Part shown: piece after piece, positions 33,570-44,121 of the stretch | How the letters are laid out: each line of letters opens with the position of its first letter | Position numbering within the stretch: position 1 is the stretch's first letter | NCBI GenBank assembly: GCA_018823795.1 | Contig: JAHJGZ010000055.1 | Location: 1 to 58,829 of the forward strand | Direction of reading: 5' to 3' | DNA length: 58,829 bases | From: Candidatus Omnitrophota bacterium | GTDB lineage: Bacteria > Omnitrophota > Omnitrophia > JAHJGZ01 | Translations under genes and position numbers: made by a program | Notes under the pieces: model-generated | Told to the model about the DNA's origin: nothing | Database searches by the model: none | Seen by the model: the letters and a program-made list of their open reading frames with translations, nothing else

Positions 33570-35035
33570 ATGAGCGAAACATCGCGTATCGTTAAAGAAA
33601 GACTTGAAAAGATTAAACAATTCCGCACGGAAGGAAAATCGCTGTATGGAGGCCGCTTCTGTGTTTCTGGGTCCATCAAGGATATTATTGCGGAGTTTGA
33701 AATTGGGAAAAAGGTGTCTATTGCCGGCCGACTCATGGCTATCAGAGCACACGGAAAGAGTATCTTTTCGGATCTTAAAGATGGCAGCGGAAAGCTGCAA
33801 ATATATTGTAAGATTGATATTATCGGTGAAGAAGCGTTTAATTTTTTTGCGAAGCTTGATATTGGCGATATTGTTGGTATTGAAGGGGAATTGTTCAAAT
33901 CGCGGACAGGAGAAATAACGGTTAAGGTAGATTCTTTTCAATTATTATAAAAGATTGTACAGACGTTGCCGGAAAATGGCATGGATTGAAGGATGTTGAA
34001 ATACGGTATCGACAACGGTATTTAGATTTGATAGCAAATCCACACGCGCGTGCGGTATTAGAGAAAAGGAGTGCCATCATTACGCGTATGCGCTCTTTTT
34101 TATCGGGTAAGGGATTTATTGAAGTGGAAACTCCAATTTTACAACCGATACCGGGAGGCGCGAAAGCAGAACCATTTTGTACGCATCATAACGCGCTGCA
34201 TTGTGATCTTTATTTACGGGTTGCACCGGAATTGTATCTAAAAAAATTATTGGTCGGTGGATTTGATAAGGTGTTTGAAATTGGGAAAAATTTCCGCAAT
34301 GAAGGGATTTCCGTCCGCCACAATCCGGAATTTACCATGCTCGAACTCTATCAAAGTTATGCTGACTACACAGATATGATGGAGCTGACCGAAGAGTTAA
34401 TTACTCTGTTGGTGAAGGACATAAATGGTGAAGAAGAAATACCCTATGGTGAAAAAAGGATTAATTTTACACGACCATGGAAACGGATACGTTTTTATGA
34501 TGCGCTCAAAGAGAAAACAGGTGTTGATTTCAGGAAACGTAAAGCCGCTGATGTGGTACGGGCTGATAAAAAATTAGCCGGTAAATTTAATAAAGAGTTT
34601 GAAGAAGCCGATTTTCTTGATTTGGCTTTTGATGAGTATGTCCTGACCGATTTAGTTAACCCGACATTTGTTACTGATTATCCGGTGTTTATGACACCGC
34701 TTGCAAAACGTAAGGAAGATGATCCGGAGCTTGTCTATCGGTTTGAACTCTTTATTAATAATATGGAACTTGCGAATGCGTATTCAGAACTTAATGATCC
34801 TTTTGATCAGCGCGAACGGTTTGAAGAACAACGGGAAACACTGAATAAAGACAAAAAAATTGATGAGGATTTCTTAACGGCGCTCGAGCACGGAATGCCA
34901 CCGGCAGGCGGATTAGGGATCGGCATTGACCGATTAATAATGCTCCTGACCAATTCACATTCTATCCGGGATGTTATTTTATTTCCGCAGCTCAGGCCAG
35001 AGAAACACGAGGAAGAATGCAGTACGAATACTTGA
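33570..35035 (+). pseudogene. lysS: Lysyl-tRNA synthetase (class II), disrupted by a stop codon and a frameshift
   Basis: The N-terminal OB-fold anticodon domain (33570-33947) ends at TAA 33948-33950 after VKVDSFQLL. Reading through in frame gives K-IVQTLPE, matching the TKALRPLPEK segment of normal LysRS with the stop at the T/S position. One base is then missing in GGAAAATGG (33971-33979; GAA AAA TGG expected), and the next frame continues KWHGLKDVEIRYRQRYLDL to 35035. The rest is intact: motif 2 (FRNEGISVRHNPEFTMLE), motif 3 (GGLGIGIDRLIMLL). Total length would be normal (about 487). An essential gene with two lesions within 30 nt suggests sequencing/assembly error, strain variation, or a second lysS elsewhere. 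The 3' end overlaps lolC by 19 nt. A strong promoter lies upstream. Confidence 0.85.
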
Positions 35036-36291
35036 TCGCATTAAAACAGATCACGCATCGAAGAGGGCACGGTTTTATTTCGTTGATATCGTTTATTTCA
35101 GTTGCCGGTATTGCCGTTGGGGTGATGGCATTAATTGTTGTTCTTTCGGTCATGAGTGGATTTGACCGTGAGCTAAAAACGAAAATGATAGGTGCGAATC
35201 CCCATGTGCTTGTTCTAAAGTCGGGCGGTGTCGATAACGCGCATGAGGTGATTGGCACGATCAAAGAACTCAACCTTGCTGATATTGTTACCATAGCCCC
35301 GTATGTAGAAGGACAGGTTATTGTTCGTTCTGCGACAAATGCGACAGGGGCGATAATTAAAGGATTAAGCAAAACGGATGAAAGCATACAGGGAATTGAA
35401 ACGTATGTTAAACAAGGTTCTCTGAGAACGCTCTTTGAAGATACGGTGCTGGAAGAAGGGGGCGAACCGGTGGGGAGCATTGCGCTTGGGTATCAAGTGG
35501 CTCGTCTTCTTAATGTTCGTATTGGCGATATGGTGCAGGTTATTTCACCATCGATGGAAAAAAAGATGAAATTGTTGCCGAAGGGAGCGAAAACACGTAC
35601 GTATCACGTCAGTGCTCTTTTTGAATTTGGTATGAATAGCATGGATTCGTCTCTTGTGCTTGTGTCTATTGACCAGGGGCGAGACTTATTTAATTTAGGC
35701 GATACGAGTAGCGGCATTGCTATTCGAGTACGGGATGTATTTATTGCAGACCGAATCAAAAATAAGATTCAGTTACATTTGGGCTATCCGTACTGGACAC
35801 AAAGCTGGATTGATATGAATAAGAGTTTTTTTTCTGCGCTCAAAGTTGAGAAGAATGTTATGTCGGTGTTACTTTTTTTAATTATTTTAGTTGCGGGATT
35901 TAATATTATTTCAACGCTTATTATGGTGGTCATGGAGAAAACGAAAGATATCGGCATTCTCAAGGCATTAGGAGCGAGAAATGGTTCTGTTGCAACAATA
36001 TTCCTTTTCCAGGGAATGATAGTTGGTGTTTTAGGAGTCGTCGGTGGTGCGCTTGCCGGGCTTGCAATAACGTTTAATGTAAACAGCATTGCTGCGGGGA
36101 TAGAAAAAATAACGGGATTTGAGATTTTTCCGAGTGATATTTATTATTTTAATGAAATACCAACACAGATTAATCCGCATGATATCATGATAATCATAGT
36201 CAGTGCTCTTTTGATATCGGTGATTGCTGGACTGTATCCGGCACGACGTGCAGTCGTACTTAACCCGGTGGAAGCCTTACGTTATGAGTGA
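35017..36291 (+). CDS. lolC: Lipoprotein-releasing ABC transporter permease LolC/LolE type
   Basis: Predicted 424-residue inner-membrane protein. One N-terminal TM (about 22-45), a large periplasmic domain (about 46-270), and three C-terminal FtsX-type TMs (about 275-405). The N-terminus YLIALKQITHRRGHGFISLISFISVAGIAVGVMALIVVLSVMSGF is characteristic of LolC/LolE. Only one permease gene is present, so the complex may be a homodimer of a single LolC/E-like protein with LolD. It extracts mature lipoproteins from the inner membrane. It starts within the end of lysS (19-nt overlap) and overlaps lolD by 8 nt. Confidence 0.9.
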   Translation: MQYEYLIALKQITHRRGHGFISLISFISVAGIAVGVMALIVVLSVMSGFDRELKTKMIGANPHVLVLKSGGVDNAHEVIGTIKELNLADIVTIAPYVEGQVIVRSATNATGAIIKGLSKTDESIQGIETYVKQGSLRTLFEDTVLEEGGEPVGSIALGYQVARLLNVRIGDMVQVISPSMEKKMKLLPKGAKTRTYHVSALFEFGMNSMDSSLVLVSIDQGRDLFNLGDTSSGIAIRVRDVFIADRIKNKIQLHLGYPYWTQSWIDMNKSFFSALKVEKNVMSVLLFLIILVAGFNIISTLIMVVMEKTKDIGILKALGARNGSVATIFLFQGMIVGVLGVVGGALAGLAITFNVNSIAAGIEKITGFEIFPSDIYYFNEIPTQINPHDIMIIIVSALLISVIAGLYPARRAVVLNPVEALRYE

Positions 36292-36961
36292 GATATTATT
36301 GCAATGTAAGGACGTGAAAAAAACGTACCGTGTTTCTGCTGAAGACGTGGAAGTATTAAAAGGGGTTGATCTTGAGCTTCGAGGAGGTGAAATGTGTTTC
36401 ATTCTCGGACGTTCAGGATCGGGAAAGTCGACATTACTGCATATTTTGGGAGGATTAGACCGGCCAAATGGAGGGAAGATCTATTTAGAAGGCACTGATA
36501 TAAATAACCTTCGCGAAAAAGAAAAGGCCGAATTTCGGAATAAAAAGATAGGTTTTGTTTTTCAATTTTATCATTTGCTTCCCGAGTTAACGGTGTGGGA
36601 AAATGTCATATTACCGGGACTTATTGCACGGAAAAAAGACTTTAAAAATGTTGATACGTTGCTATCAATCGTTGGTCTTACGGAAAGAAAAAAGCATCTT
36701 CCGAGCCAACTATCAGGCGGTGAGTTGCAACGTGCTGCGTTAGCACGGGCATTAGTGAATGATCCGGATATTGTCTTTTGTGATGAGCCGACAGGAAATC
36801 TTGATGAAGAAAACGCGCGTATCATTTATGATCTTATGGTAACGTTAAATAAAGAAAAAAAACAAACTTTTTGTGTTGTTACCCACGAAGAGAGTTTTGT
36901 ACGAGAGCAACAAAATGTATATCGCTTAAAAGATGGGGTATTATGTGACGACACATTTTAG
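36284..36961 (+). CDS. lolD: Lipoprotein-releasing ABC transporter ATPase LolD
   Basis: Predicted 225-residue ATPase. Walker [10 protein letters not shown] (about 42-50), Q-loop [16 protein letters not shown], signature [15 protein letters not shown], Walker [15 protein letters not shown]-loop VVTHEE. The MacB/LolD type is supported by the adjacent LolC. The ATG at 36284 is chosen because it gives the standard short N-terminus and overlaps lolC by 8 nt; an earlier in-frame start would add residues from the lolC end. Confidence 0.92.
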   Translation: MSEILLQCKDVKKTYRVSAEDVEVLKGVDLELRGGEMCFILGRSGSGKSTLLHILGGLDRPNGGKIYLEGTDINNLREKEKAEFRNKKIGFVFQFYHLLPELTVWENVILPGLIARKKDFKNVDTLLSIVGLTERKKHLPSQLSGGELQRAALARALVNDPDIVFCDEPTGNLDEENARIIYDLMVTLNKEKKQTFCVVTHEESFVREQQNVYRLKDGVLCDDTF

Positions 36962-36998
36962 TGAGCGAAAGCGAAACTAAAATGTAATGTCGGAACGT

Positions 36999-37087
36999 AC
37001 CCAGCACCCAGCAGAACAACATAATGCAACTGGGTGCTGGGTTAATTCGTCCCTTCCAAATTATTAGATTAAATAATGGAAAGGGAC
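36999..37087 (+). repeat. Two hairpins in the lolD-aminotransferase gap
   Basis: ACCCAGCACCCAG (36999-37011) pairs perfectly over 13 bp with CTGGGTGCTGGGT (37030-37042). A second stem joins GTCCCTTCCAAATTATT (37049-37065) to AATAATGGAAAGGGAC (37072-37087) with small bulges. No T-run follows the first, so it is not a clear intrinsic terminator; either could act as leader structure for the next gene. Confidence 0.6.
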
Positions 37088-37110
37088 TCATTAAAAGGAG
37101 TAAGTACGTT

Positions 37111-37989
37111 ATGACACTTAAAATTTATATTGATGGAACATGGTATTCAAAGGAAGATGCAAAAATATCAGTTTTTGATCACGGTTTTTTATATGGTGAT
37201 GGTGTGTTTGAAGGAATACGTTCCTATGATCGGCTTGTTTTTAGATTTAAAGAGCACCTCGATCGTCTCTATGAGTCTGCCCATACCATTATGTTAGATA
37301 TTCCTTTGACGAAGAAAGAAATGACCGCTGCGGTACTCACAACGCTCAAAATGAATAAACTGAAAGATGCGTATGTCCGGCTTATTGTCAGTAGAGGTCG
37401 TGGCGATCTAGGATTAGATCCTAAAAAATGTCAAAAAGCCAGTATTGTTATTATTGCTGATAAGATTGCTCTGTATCCGAAGGAATTATATCGTACGGGA
37501 CTTGAACTTATTACTGTTCCTACCATGAGAAATATACCGAATGCGCTCAGTCCGGCTATCAAATCCCTGAATTATCTTAACAATATTATGGCTAAGATTG
37601 AGGCTGGTATGGGTGGCTATGATGAAGCTATTATGCTTAATCATAATGGGATTGTTGCTGAATGTACCGGAGATAATATTTTTATTATTAAAAATAAAAG
37701 TCTCCATACTCCGCCATCGTATGTCGGGGCATTGAAAGGAATAACACGGGATGCCATTATTGAATTGGCAAAGAAACATACGATTGCGTGCCAGGAGAGT
37801 ATTTTAACGCGTCATGATTTGTACAATGCGGATGAAGTATTTTTGACCGGAACCGCAGCTGAAGTTATTCCGGTTATAAAAATTGACGAACGCCAAATTG
37901 GCACGGGTAAACCAGGGAGTTGTACTACGAAGCTAATGAAACTGTTCAAACAATTAACCGCAACTGATGGTGTGCGGTATACAATTTAG
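37111..37989 (+). CDS. ilvE: Branched-chain amino acid aminotransferase-like PLP enzyme (fold type IV)
   Basis: Predicted 292-residue enzyme. FDHGFLYGDGVFEGIRSYD (about 21-39), the PLP lysine in SPAIKSLNYLNNIMAKIEA (about 150-168), EAIMLNHNGIVAECTGDNIFII, and EVFLTGTAAEVIPV near the C-terminus define class IV aminotransferases; length and motifs favour IlvE (last step of Ile/Val/Leu synthesis) over 4-amino-4-deoxychorismate lyase or D-amino acid transaminase, which cannot be fully excluded. AAGGAG (37095-37100) sits before the ATG at 37111; longer frames start inside the hairpins. mcsA starts 10 nt after its stop. Confidence 0.87.
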   Translation: MTLKIYIDGTWYSKEDAKISVFDHGFLYGDGVFEGIRSYDRLVFRFKEHLDRLYESAHTIMLDIPLTKKEMTAAVLTTLKMNKLKDAYVRLIVSRGRGDLGLDPKKCQKASIVIIADKIALYPKELYRTGLELITVPTMRNIPNALSPAIKSLNYLNNIMAKIEAGMGGYDEAIMLNHNGIVAECTGDNIFIIKNKSLHTPPSYVGALKGITRDAIIELAKKHTIACQESILTRHDLYNADEVFLTGTAAEVIPVIKIDERQIGTGKPGSCTTKLMKLFKQLTATDGVRYTI

Positions 37990-37999
37990 GTGAAAAAAT

Positions 38000-38509
38000 A
38001 TGGTGTGCCAAAGCTGTGGAGTCAATGAAGCAACGATACATTTAACAGAAATTGTTAACAATAAAATAGTCGAGCTTCATATTTGTGAATACTGCGCTAA
38101 AGAAAAAGAGGTGAACACTTCACCACCGGTGTCTTTTGATGACATTCTGTCGGGACTTTTTGATTTTACTGCGCGTCAAGAGGGTGGAGACGTTGATGTA
38201 CGTTGTTCATCGTGTGGGGTTACCTACGAGGATTTTAAAAAGAGTGGTCGTTTGGGATGTGAAATGTGTTATCAGTCATTTCAGACGATTTTAATGCCGC
38301 TCATTAAACGGGTGCACGGCTCAACACAGCATCTTGGCAAACGACCGTCACGTTTGAGTGGTAGTATAAAAATCGAATTAGAAATTAAAGAACTTTCTGA
38401 AAAGTTAAAAAAACATATTGCGCTCGAAGAATTTGAAGAAGCGGTTCAGATACGAGATAAAATTAAAATGTTTGAAAAAAAGCTTAACAAAAAAGGACGA
38501 CCGTCATAA
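38000..38509 (+). CDS. mcsA: McsA, zinc-binding activator of the McsB arginine kinase
   Basis: Predicted 169-residue protein with two pairs of zinc CxxC motifs in the N-terminal half (CQSCGV, CEYCAKEK, then CSSCGV, CEMCYQSF) and a C-terminal UVR motif (LKKHIALEEFEEAVQIRDKIKMFEKKL, about 138-164). This layout is that of McsA/CtsR-associated UvrB/UvrC-motif proteins, which stimulate McsB. It lies 2 nt upstream of mcsB and is followed by clpC. The transcriptional repressor gene ctsR, usual in Firmicutes operons, is absent. Confidence 0.9.
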   Translation: MVCQSCGVNEATIHLTEIVNNKIVELHICEYCAKEKEVNTSPPVSFDDILSGLFDFTARQEGGDVDVRCSSCGVTYEDFKKSGRLGCEMCYQSFQTILMPLIKRVHGSTQHLGKRPSRLSGSIKIELEIKELSEKLKKHIALEEFEEAVQIRDKIKMFEKKLNKKGRPS

Positions 38510-38511
38510 GT

Positions 38512-39582
38512 ATGGACACCTTTGATATTAAAGAGTTGCTCAAGAAGTCAGGGGAATGGCTCAAAGGAACCGGACCGAGCAATGATATTGTTATCTCGAG
38601 TCGTATTCGTTTGGCACGAAATATCGCGGGATATAAATTTGCAGCATTTTTAAACAAACAAGAAACAAAGGAAATGGTTGATAAAATAATTGCGGCAACG
38701 AAAAAAAGTAATTATTTAAAGGCAGATAAAGTCGTATTATTAGAATCATTAGATGTTCTCGGAAGACAACTATTGTTGGAGCGACATCTTATTAGCCGTG
38801 AGCATGCAGAAGCGAAGGGGATACGTGCTCTTTCATTTAGTGAAGATGAAATCGTCAGTATTATGATCAATGAAGAAGATCATTTGCGTATTCAGGTCCT
38901 TCAATCTGGTTTTAACTTGATGGAAACATGGCGCATGATCGATAAAGTTGATAGTGAACTTGAGGCAAGTTTGCCTTTTGCATTTCATCAGCATTTGGGA
39001 TATCTTACCGCGTGTCCAACAAATGTTGGCACGGGGCTGCGTGCCTCATGTATGTTGCACCTTCCCTCTCTTGTTATGACAAAACAGATAAACAAAGTAT
39101 TGCAAGCAATCGGTAAATTAAACTTGGCAGTTCGCGGCCTGTACGGGGAAGGGACACAAGCAAGCGGTAATTTTTTTCAATTTTCTAACCAGACCACCTT
39201 GGGAAAAAATGAAGAAAAAATCATCGACGATTTAGAAAAAGTTATTAAACAAATCATAGAACATGAACGGGAAGCACGAATAGCATTGCAGAGCAAAAAA
39301 CGTGATAAGCTCTATGATCAAATTTGGCGTGCGGTTGGAATATTAAAATGTGCTCACTTAATGACCTCTCAGGAGACAACGTCTCTTCTTTCGATGGTTC
39401 GGTTAGGTGTTGATTTAAATATTATTAAAGATTTAGATCGTCAAAAGTTAAATGAACTTTTTATCGTAACGCAACCAGCACATCTGCAATTATTGGCGGG
39501 TAAAACTATTTCTCCTAAAGAACGTGATATTAGACGAGCCCAAATTATACGACAATATTTAAAGACCATTAATATGTTATAA
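38512..39582 (+). CDS. mcsB: Protein arginine kinase McsB
   Basis: Predicted 356-residue kinase of the phosphagen-kinase fold that phosphorylates arginines, marking proteins for ClpC-ClpP. Visible motifs: DIVISSRIRLARNIAGY (ATP site), FHQHLGYLTACPTNVGTGLRAS with the active-site Cys, RGLYGEGTQASGNFFQFSNQ with the catalytic Glu loop, and RDIRRAQ near the C-terminus, matching the RDxxRA phospho-arginine allosteric motif of Bacillus/Geobacillus McsB. All key positions look intact, so it should be active. Part of mcsA-mcsB-clpC. Confidence 0.95.
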   Translation: MDTFDIKELLKKSGEWLKGTGPSNDIVISSRIRLARNIAGYKFAAFLNKQETKEMVDKIIAATKKSNYLKADKVVLLESLDVLGRQLLLERHLISREHAEAKGIRALSFSEDEIVSIMINEEDHLRIQVLQSGFNLMETWRMIDKVDSELEASLPFAFHQHLGYLTACPTNVGTGLRASCMLHLPSLVMTKQINKVLQAIGKLNLAVRGLYGEGTQASGNFFQFSNQTTLGKNEEKIIDDLEKVIKQIIEHEREARIALQSKKRDKLYDQIWRAVGILKCAHLMTSQETTSLLSMVRLGVDLNIIKDLDRQKLNELFIVTQPAHLQLLAGKTISPKERDIRRAQIIRQYLKTINML

Positions 39583-39699
39583 AAAAGTGAGGGAAGAAAG
39601 ATAGATACACAATACAGTATCGTAGGTGCGTACGCAGAAAAATAATAGATAGTGAAATATTATTAGCATTAGATTTAACCAAGATGGAGGGTGTTTATT

Positions 39700-42141
39700 A
39701 TGTTTGATCGATTTACAGAACGAGCACGAAAAGTTATTATTTTAGCAAAAGAAGAAGCGCGTCGCTTTAACCATGATTATATTGGGACAGAGCACATACT
39801 GTTGGGATTGATTAAAGAAGGAGAAAATGTTGCTGCAGCAGTGCTCCAAAATTTGGGATTAGGATTGGATACGCTTCGTTTAGAAGTAGAAAAACTGGTA
39901 CAATTTGGACCGAGTACCGTTGTTGCCGGTGACATTCCCTTTACACCAAAAGCGAAGAAAGTTATCGAACTTGCTATGGATGAAGCGCGCCGTCTCGGGC
40001 ACAATTATATCGGGACGGAACATCTTCTTTTAGGATTGGTGAAAGAAGGAGAGGGAGTTGCAAGCCACGTATTAATGAACGTCGGCCTTGATCTTAATAA
40101 AATTCGTTCTGAGGTTATTAAACTCCTAGGAGCTGCAACGCCGCAAGATCAGACAGGTTTCGGCGGCGGCGGCGGCGGACAAAAGCCGCGTACGAAAACA
40201 CCCGCTCTTGATGCATTTGGACGTGACTTAAGTCATATGGCACGCGAAGGAAAATTAGACCCCGTTGTTGGTCGAAAAGATGAGATAGAACGTATTATTC
40301 AAATTTTATCACGGCGAACCAAGAACAATCCGGTGCTTTTAGGCGAGGCAGGTGTTGGAAAAACAGCTATTGTTGAGGGATTGGCACAACAGATTGTTGC
40401 AGGGGATGTCCCTGAAATATTAGCGAATAAGCGGGTCGTTGTTTTAGATCTGGCATTAATGGTAGCGGGTACAAAATATCGTGGACAATTTGAAGAACGC
40501 ATCAAAGCAGTCATGGATGAAATTCGGCGCTCTGAGGATGTTATTATCTTTATCGATGAATTGCATACGTTAGTTGGTGCTGGTGGTGCTGAAGGTGCTA
40601 TTGATGCATCAAATATATTAAAGCCATCTCTTTCACGCGGTGAAATTCAATGTGTGGGTGCAACAACGCTTGATGAGTATCGGAAATATATTGAAAAAGA
40701 TTCTGCTCTTGCGCGTCGATTTCAGACTATTAACGTTGATCCCCCGTCATGTGAAGAGACAGTTGCAATACTTCGAGGATTACGTGATCGTTATGAAGCA
40801 CACCATCGAGCGGAAATTACTGATGAGGCTATTGAAGCGGCGGTAAAGTTATCTGATCGGTATATTAGCGGTCGTTTTTTACCTGATAAGGCCATTGATG
40901 TGATTGATGAAGCAGGGTCACGTGCTCGTCTTTCTGTTATGACGACGCCGCTTGATATAAAACAATGGCAGAAACAAATAGAAGCATTTCGTATTGAGAA
41001 GGAGGAAGCGATTAAGTCACAAGATTTTGAGAAGGCAGCAAAACTTCGTGATGAAGAACGGAAGACAAAAGAAGAATTAGAAGAAAAGAAAAAAAAGTGG
41101 AAGGAAGCAAAAACAGAGGTTGAGGTTACGGTTACCGCAGAAGACATTGCGCATATTGTTTCAAAGTGGACGGGGATACCACTTATTCGGTTAGAAGAAA
41201 AGGAGACAGCGCGGCTTTTGAAAATCGAAGAAGAATTACATCAACGAATGATTGGACAGGAAGAAGCAGCCAGCGCTATTGCGAATGCTATTAGACGTTC
41301 ACGCAGTGGGCTGAGAGATCCCCGTCGTCCTATTGGCTGTTTTCTCTTTTTGGGGCCAACCGGCGTGGGAAAAACTCTTTTAGCGCGCGTGTTGGCTGAT
41401 TTCATGTTTGGTAATGAAGATTCGATAATAACGATTGATTGTTCTGAATATCAGGAAAAATTTAATGTATCTCGTCTTGTTGGTGCACCGCCGGGATATG
41501 TTGGCTATGAAGAAGGTGGACAACTGACAGAAAAAGTGAGACGACGGCCGTATTCAGTTGTACTGTTAGATGAAATTGAAAAAGCACATCCTGATGTTTT
41601 CAATATTCTCCTGCAGGTTATGGAAGAAGGACGTATTACTGACTCATATGGGAGAAAAGTAGATTTTAGGAATACCATTGTTATTATGACATCAAACGTG
41701 GGAGCCGATCTTATAAAGAAACAAACGGACATTGGATTTAAGTCGGGTGACGAAGTACCCGATTTTGAAACGCTGAAGAAAAAATTGCTTGATGCCACAA
41801 AAAAAGTCTTTCGACCGGAATTTTTAAATAGGGTTGATGACACTATTGTATTCCATCAATTAACCAAAGCGCATTTATATCTTATCATCGATATAGAACT
41901 AGCAGAAGTTCGTAAGCGTCTTAAAGAAAAACAACTGGAACTCATTCTTTCTGAGGGCGCGATTACGTTTTTAATTGAGAAAGGATTTGATATTGTCTAT
42001 GGCGCGCGGCCGTTGAAACGAACTATTCAACGGTATATCGAAAATGTACTTTCAGAAGATGTTTTAGCAGGTAAATTTAAAGCGGGCGATACGATAAAAG
42101 CTGAATGTGGCGAGGGTAAAATAGTTTTTGAACTTGAATAA
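39700..42141 (+). CDS. clpC: ClpC, AAA+ unfoldase
   Basis: Predicted 813-residue Hsp100 ATPase. Two N-terminal ClpN repeats (about 1-145; both contain YIGTEHxLLGL and EGE, including the acidic residues that bind phospho-arginine in Bacillus ClpC), a Gly-rich linker, AAA1 (Walker [10 protein letters not shown] about 214; Walker [11 protein letters not shown]), a UVR-like middle segment (about 430-460, [19 protein letters not shown]), AAA2 (GPTGVGKT about 551; [11 protein letters not shown]), and a DIGF loop (about 675) of the kind that docks ClpP. The ATG at 39700 is preferred: GGAGG (39686-39690) is 9 nt upstream, while the in-frame GTG at 39691 abuts it. clpP is not in the window. A 108-nt gap follows mcsB, without a clear promoter. 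Confidence 0.95.
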   Translation: MFDRFTERARKVIILAKEEARRFNHDYIGTEHILLGLIKEGENVAAAVLQNLGLGLDTLRLEVEKLVQFGPSTVVAGDIPFTPKAKKVIELAMDEARRLGHNYIGTEHLLLGLVKEGEGVASHVLMNVGLDLNKIRSEVIKLLGAATPQDQTGFGGGGGGQKPRTKTPALDAFGRDLSHMAREGKLDPVVGRKDEIERIIQILSRRTKNNPVLLGEAGVGKTAIVEGLAQQIVAGDVPEILANKRVVVLDLALMVAGTKYRGQFEERIKAVMDEIRRSEDVIIFIDELHTLVGAGGAEGAIDASNILKPSLSRGEIQCVGATTLDEYRKYIEKDSALARRFQTINVDPPSCEETVAILRGLRDRYEAHHRAEITDEAIEAAVKLSDRYISGRFLPDKAIDVIDEAGSRARLSVMTTPLDIKQWQKQIEAFRIEKEEAIKSQDFEKAAKLRDEERKTKEELEEKKKKWKEAKTEVEVTVTAEDIAHIVSKWTGIPLIRLEEKETARLLKIEEELHQRMIGQEEAASAIANAIRRSRSGLRDPRRPIGCFLFLGPTGVGKTLLARVLADFMFGNEDSIITIDCSEYQEKFNVSRLVGAPPGYVGYEEGGQLTEKVRRRPYSVVLLDEIEKAHPDVFNILLQVMEEGRITDSYGRKVDFRNTIVIMTSNVGADLIKKQTDIGFKSGDEVPDFETLKKKLLDATKKVFRPEFLNRVDDTIVFHQLTKAHLYLIIDIELAEVRKRLKEKQLELILSEGAITFLIEKGFDIVYGARPLKRTIQRYIENVLSEDVLAGKFKAGDTIKAECGEGKIVFELE

Positions 42142-42158
42142 GGATAGTTACCGCTCCA

Positions 42159-44114
42159 ATGATTCGTAAAATTATTATTATCGGAATATGTATTTTCCTC
42201 GTCGTTCTTTTTCTGAGTCATTTTTTGGTTGTTTTTAAACGGAATGTTTTTTTATCTGATATTAAAGGACTTGTTGAAGAGAAAGTCGGGTCACTTTTTG
42301 ATGCACGAGTGAAAATCGGAGCGGTAAAAGTCGGTTTATTTAAATATGTTTCTTTAAGCGGATTACGAGTAAATCAACAGCTGAAAAAAAAGTTCTTTTA
42401 TCTTGTTGATATAAAAACAATCGTTTTTAAATATAACATATTTAATTTTTTTAAAATAAATTTTGCTGCTCCGAATAAAGTTTCTTTGTATACACCGACG
42501 CTTGAATTTAACAGATTTAAAATTCCCGACAACCTTTTGAATCAAGCTTTTTCATGGGGGAAAAGTAATGTGTTGCTTGAGATTCGCGATGGGGCAGTGT
42601 GCTATGTATTGCCGAATATTAAAACAAAGTTTTTATTTGAACATATTAATGGATATGTTAAGCCCTATGATTTACACACACTTGCACTGAAATTCAAAGC
42701 ACGCGGCGGGGGTGATATTGCAGGAGCTATTGGACTGAATGGCTTCTTTAACGAAAAGACAAAAATATGCGAATTGGATATTTCTTTAGATAATATTACG
42801 ATTGCGTCTCCTACGTTTGCTCCGATAAATAATTTACGCGGGAAAGTACGTATCTCGAATGAGATAATTACTATTGAAGAGATAACATTTTTTATTCGAG
42901 ATGTTCCTATTCGACTCACCGGAACTATCACGCAGTATAGTGAAAAACCGATATTAGATTTACATTTTTCAATTGATACGAAACATATTACTTCGACCGT
43001 ACGGATCTTTGGCATCTATTCTGATCTAAAAATTGAAGGGGAAATACGTCTTGCTCGTTATCACTATACGTATCGTGGTGCTATTGACCTCAAGGAAGGT
43101 GGGTTTGCAGTACGTGAGCTCACCATTAATGATGATTACGTCTCTGAAGGGGATTTTTCCTTTAATGAGGGAATCTATACAATATTTTTTAAGAAAGCCA
43201 ACCAAGAGGTGCAATGTCAATTTTTACATACGGACTATGTAATGAAATTGAATATAACGTTAAATCATGTTTCATTGCTTGATTATGATTTTGTGACCGT
43301 TGGGTATATAGAACTTGAACCTGATGTTTCATTTTGGCGCGATCAGGCATTAGTTTTCAATGGTACTATTGAAACCGAGTATATGATCTTTAATTATACG
43401 CCGCTCAATGATTTTAAAGGGACCTTTACGTTGTACGCTGATGCAGTTCGAAATATACATTGTAGTTGGGGAAAGGCGTATGCATTGACCGGCAATATTA
43501 ATTTTAATGAACCACGGGAAATGGATGGTTTGTTTACCATTACCGATTTAAATTTACAGGATTGTGAATCGTTCGGTGGCTATGTCATACCAAATGATAT
43601 CGAAGCCACAATTAGTTGACGGATAAAAGTCTTCGGGAGTCTTGATGATCCCCGTATCGAAGGCTACCTCAGTAGTGGGGCAGGGCAATTTAGGGGATTT
43701 GATTTTAAAAAGACTTCTATAAACTTTTCTGGCAATAGATATGTGCTTGCCTTAAAAGATTCAAAAATTTATCGTTCAAGTAATATATTTTACTTGAACG
43801 GTAAAGTTGATTTTACCAAGAAAAATGTTTTTCATGATGTACTGTTAGAATCGAGTGAAAAAATTATTTTGTGGCGGGGGTGGGATTTGAGTAAGAGCGA
43901 GGGTGCCGACACCGTTGTCTTGAAAAAGAAAGTTACCGATAATGTTAATCTAAACGTCGAACGTGACGTACAGCAAAGTAAAGAAGAAGATTCTTCTCAT
44001 GAAGGAGAAGTCAGTTTAGAATATAATTATAGAGAAGATCAGAGTATTAGTCTTTCATTTGAAGATGAGGAAGATGAAGAAATGATTAGTTTAAAACACC
44101 GAATAACATTTTAG
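42159..44114 (+). pseudogene. AsmA-like envelope protein interrupted by an in-frame TGA
   Basis: One frame covers 651 codons but carries TGA at 43617-43619 (codon 487). Before it: a single N-terminal TM (about 2-24) and then long beta-rich repeats typical of AsmA/TamB-like proteins (LFDARVKIGAVKVGLFKYVSLSGLRV; repeated LxGxI-type strands). After it the same frame resumes with RIKVFGSLDDPRIEGYLSSGAG, the expected continuation, where a Gly codon (GGA) would fit the TGA. The tail is acidic and ends near ISLKHRITF. AsmA-like proteins are thought to bridge the periplasm for phospholipid transport; the mlaEFD operon starts 7 nt downstream. Either a truncated 486-residue protein is made, or the stop is an error, a variant, or read through. 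Confidence 0.7.
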
Positions 44115-44121
44115 GGGTACT

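Noticed and set aside
33950-35035. Natural split LysRS made of two separate genes
   Set aside because: The second frame has no ribosome site and only a TTG at 33986 as start, and the sequence between the parts still resembles LysRS in the first frame, so damage or error is simpler.
43617-43619. Possible selenocysteine or TGA-to-glycine recoding
   Set aside because: No SECIS-like hairpin is evident after the codon, TGA ends several confirmed genes (murJ, lolC, prfB), and prfB encodes a normal RF2.
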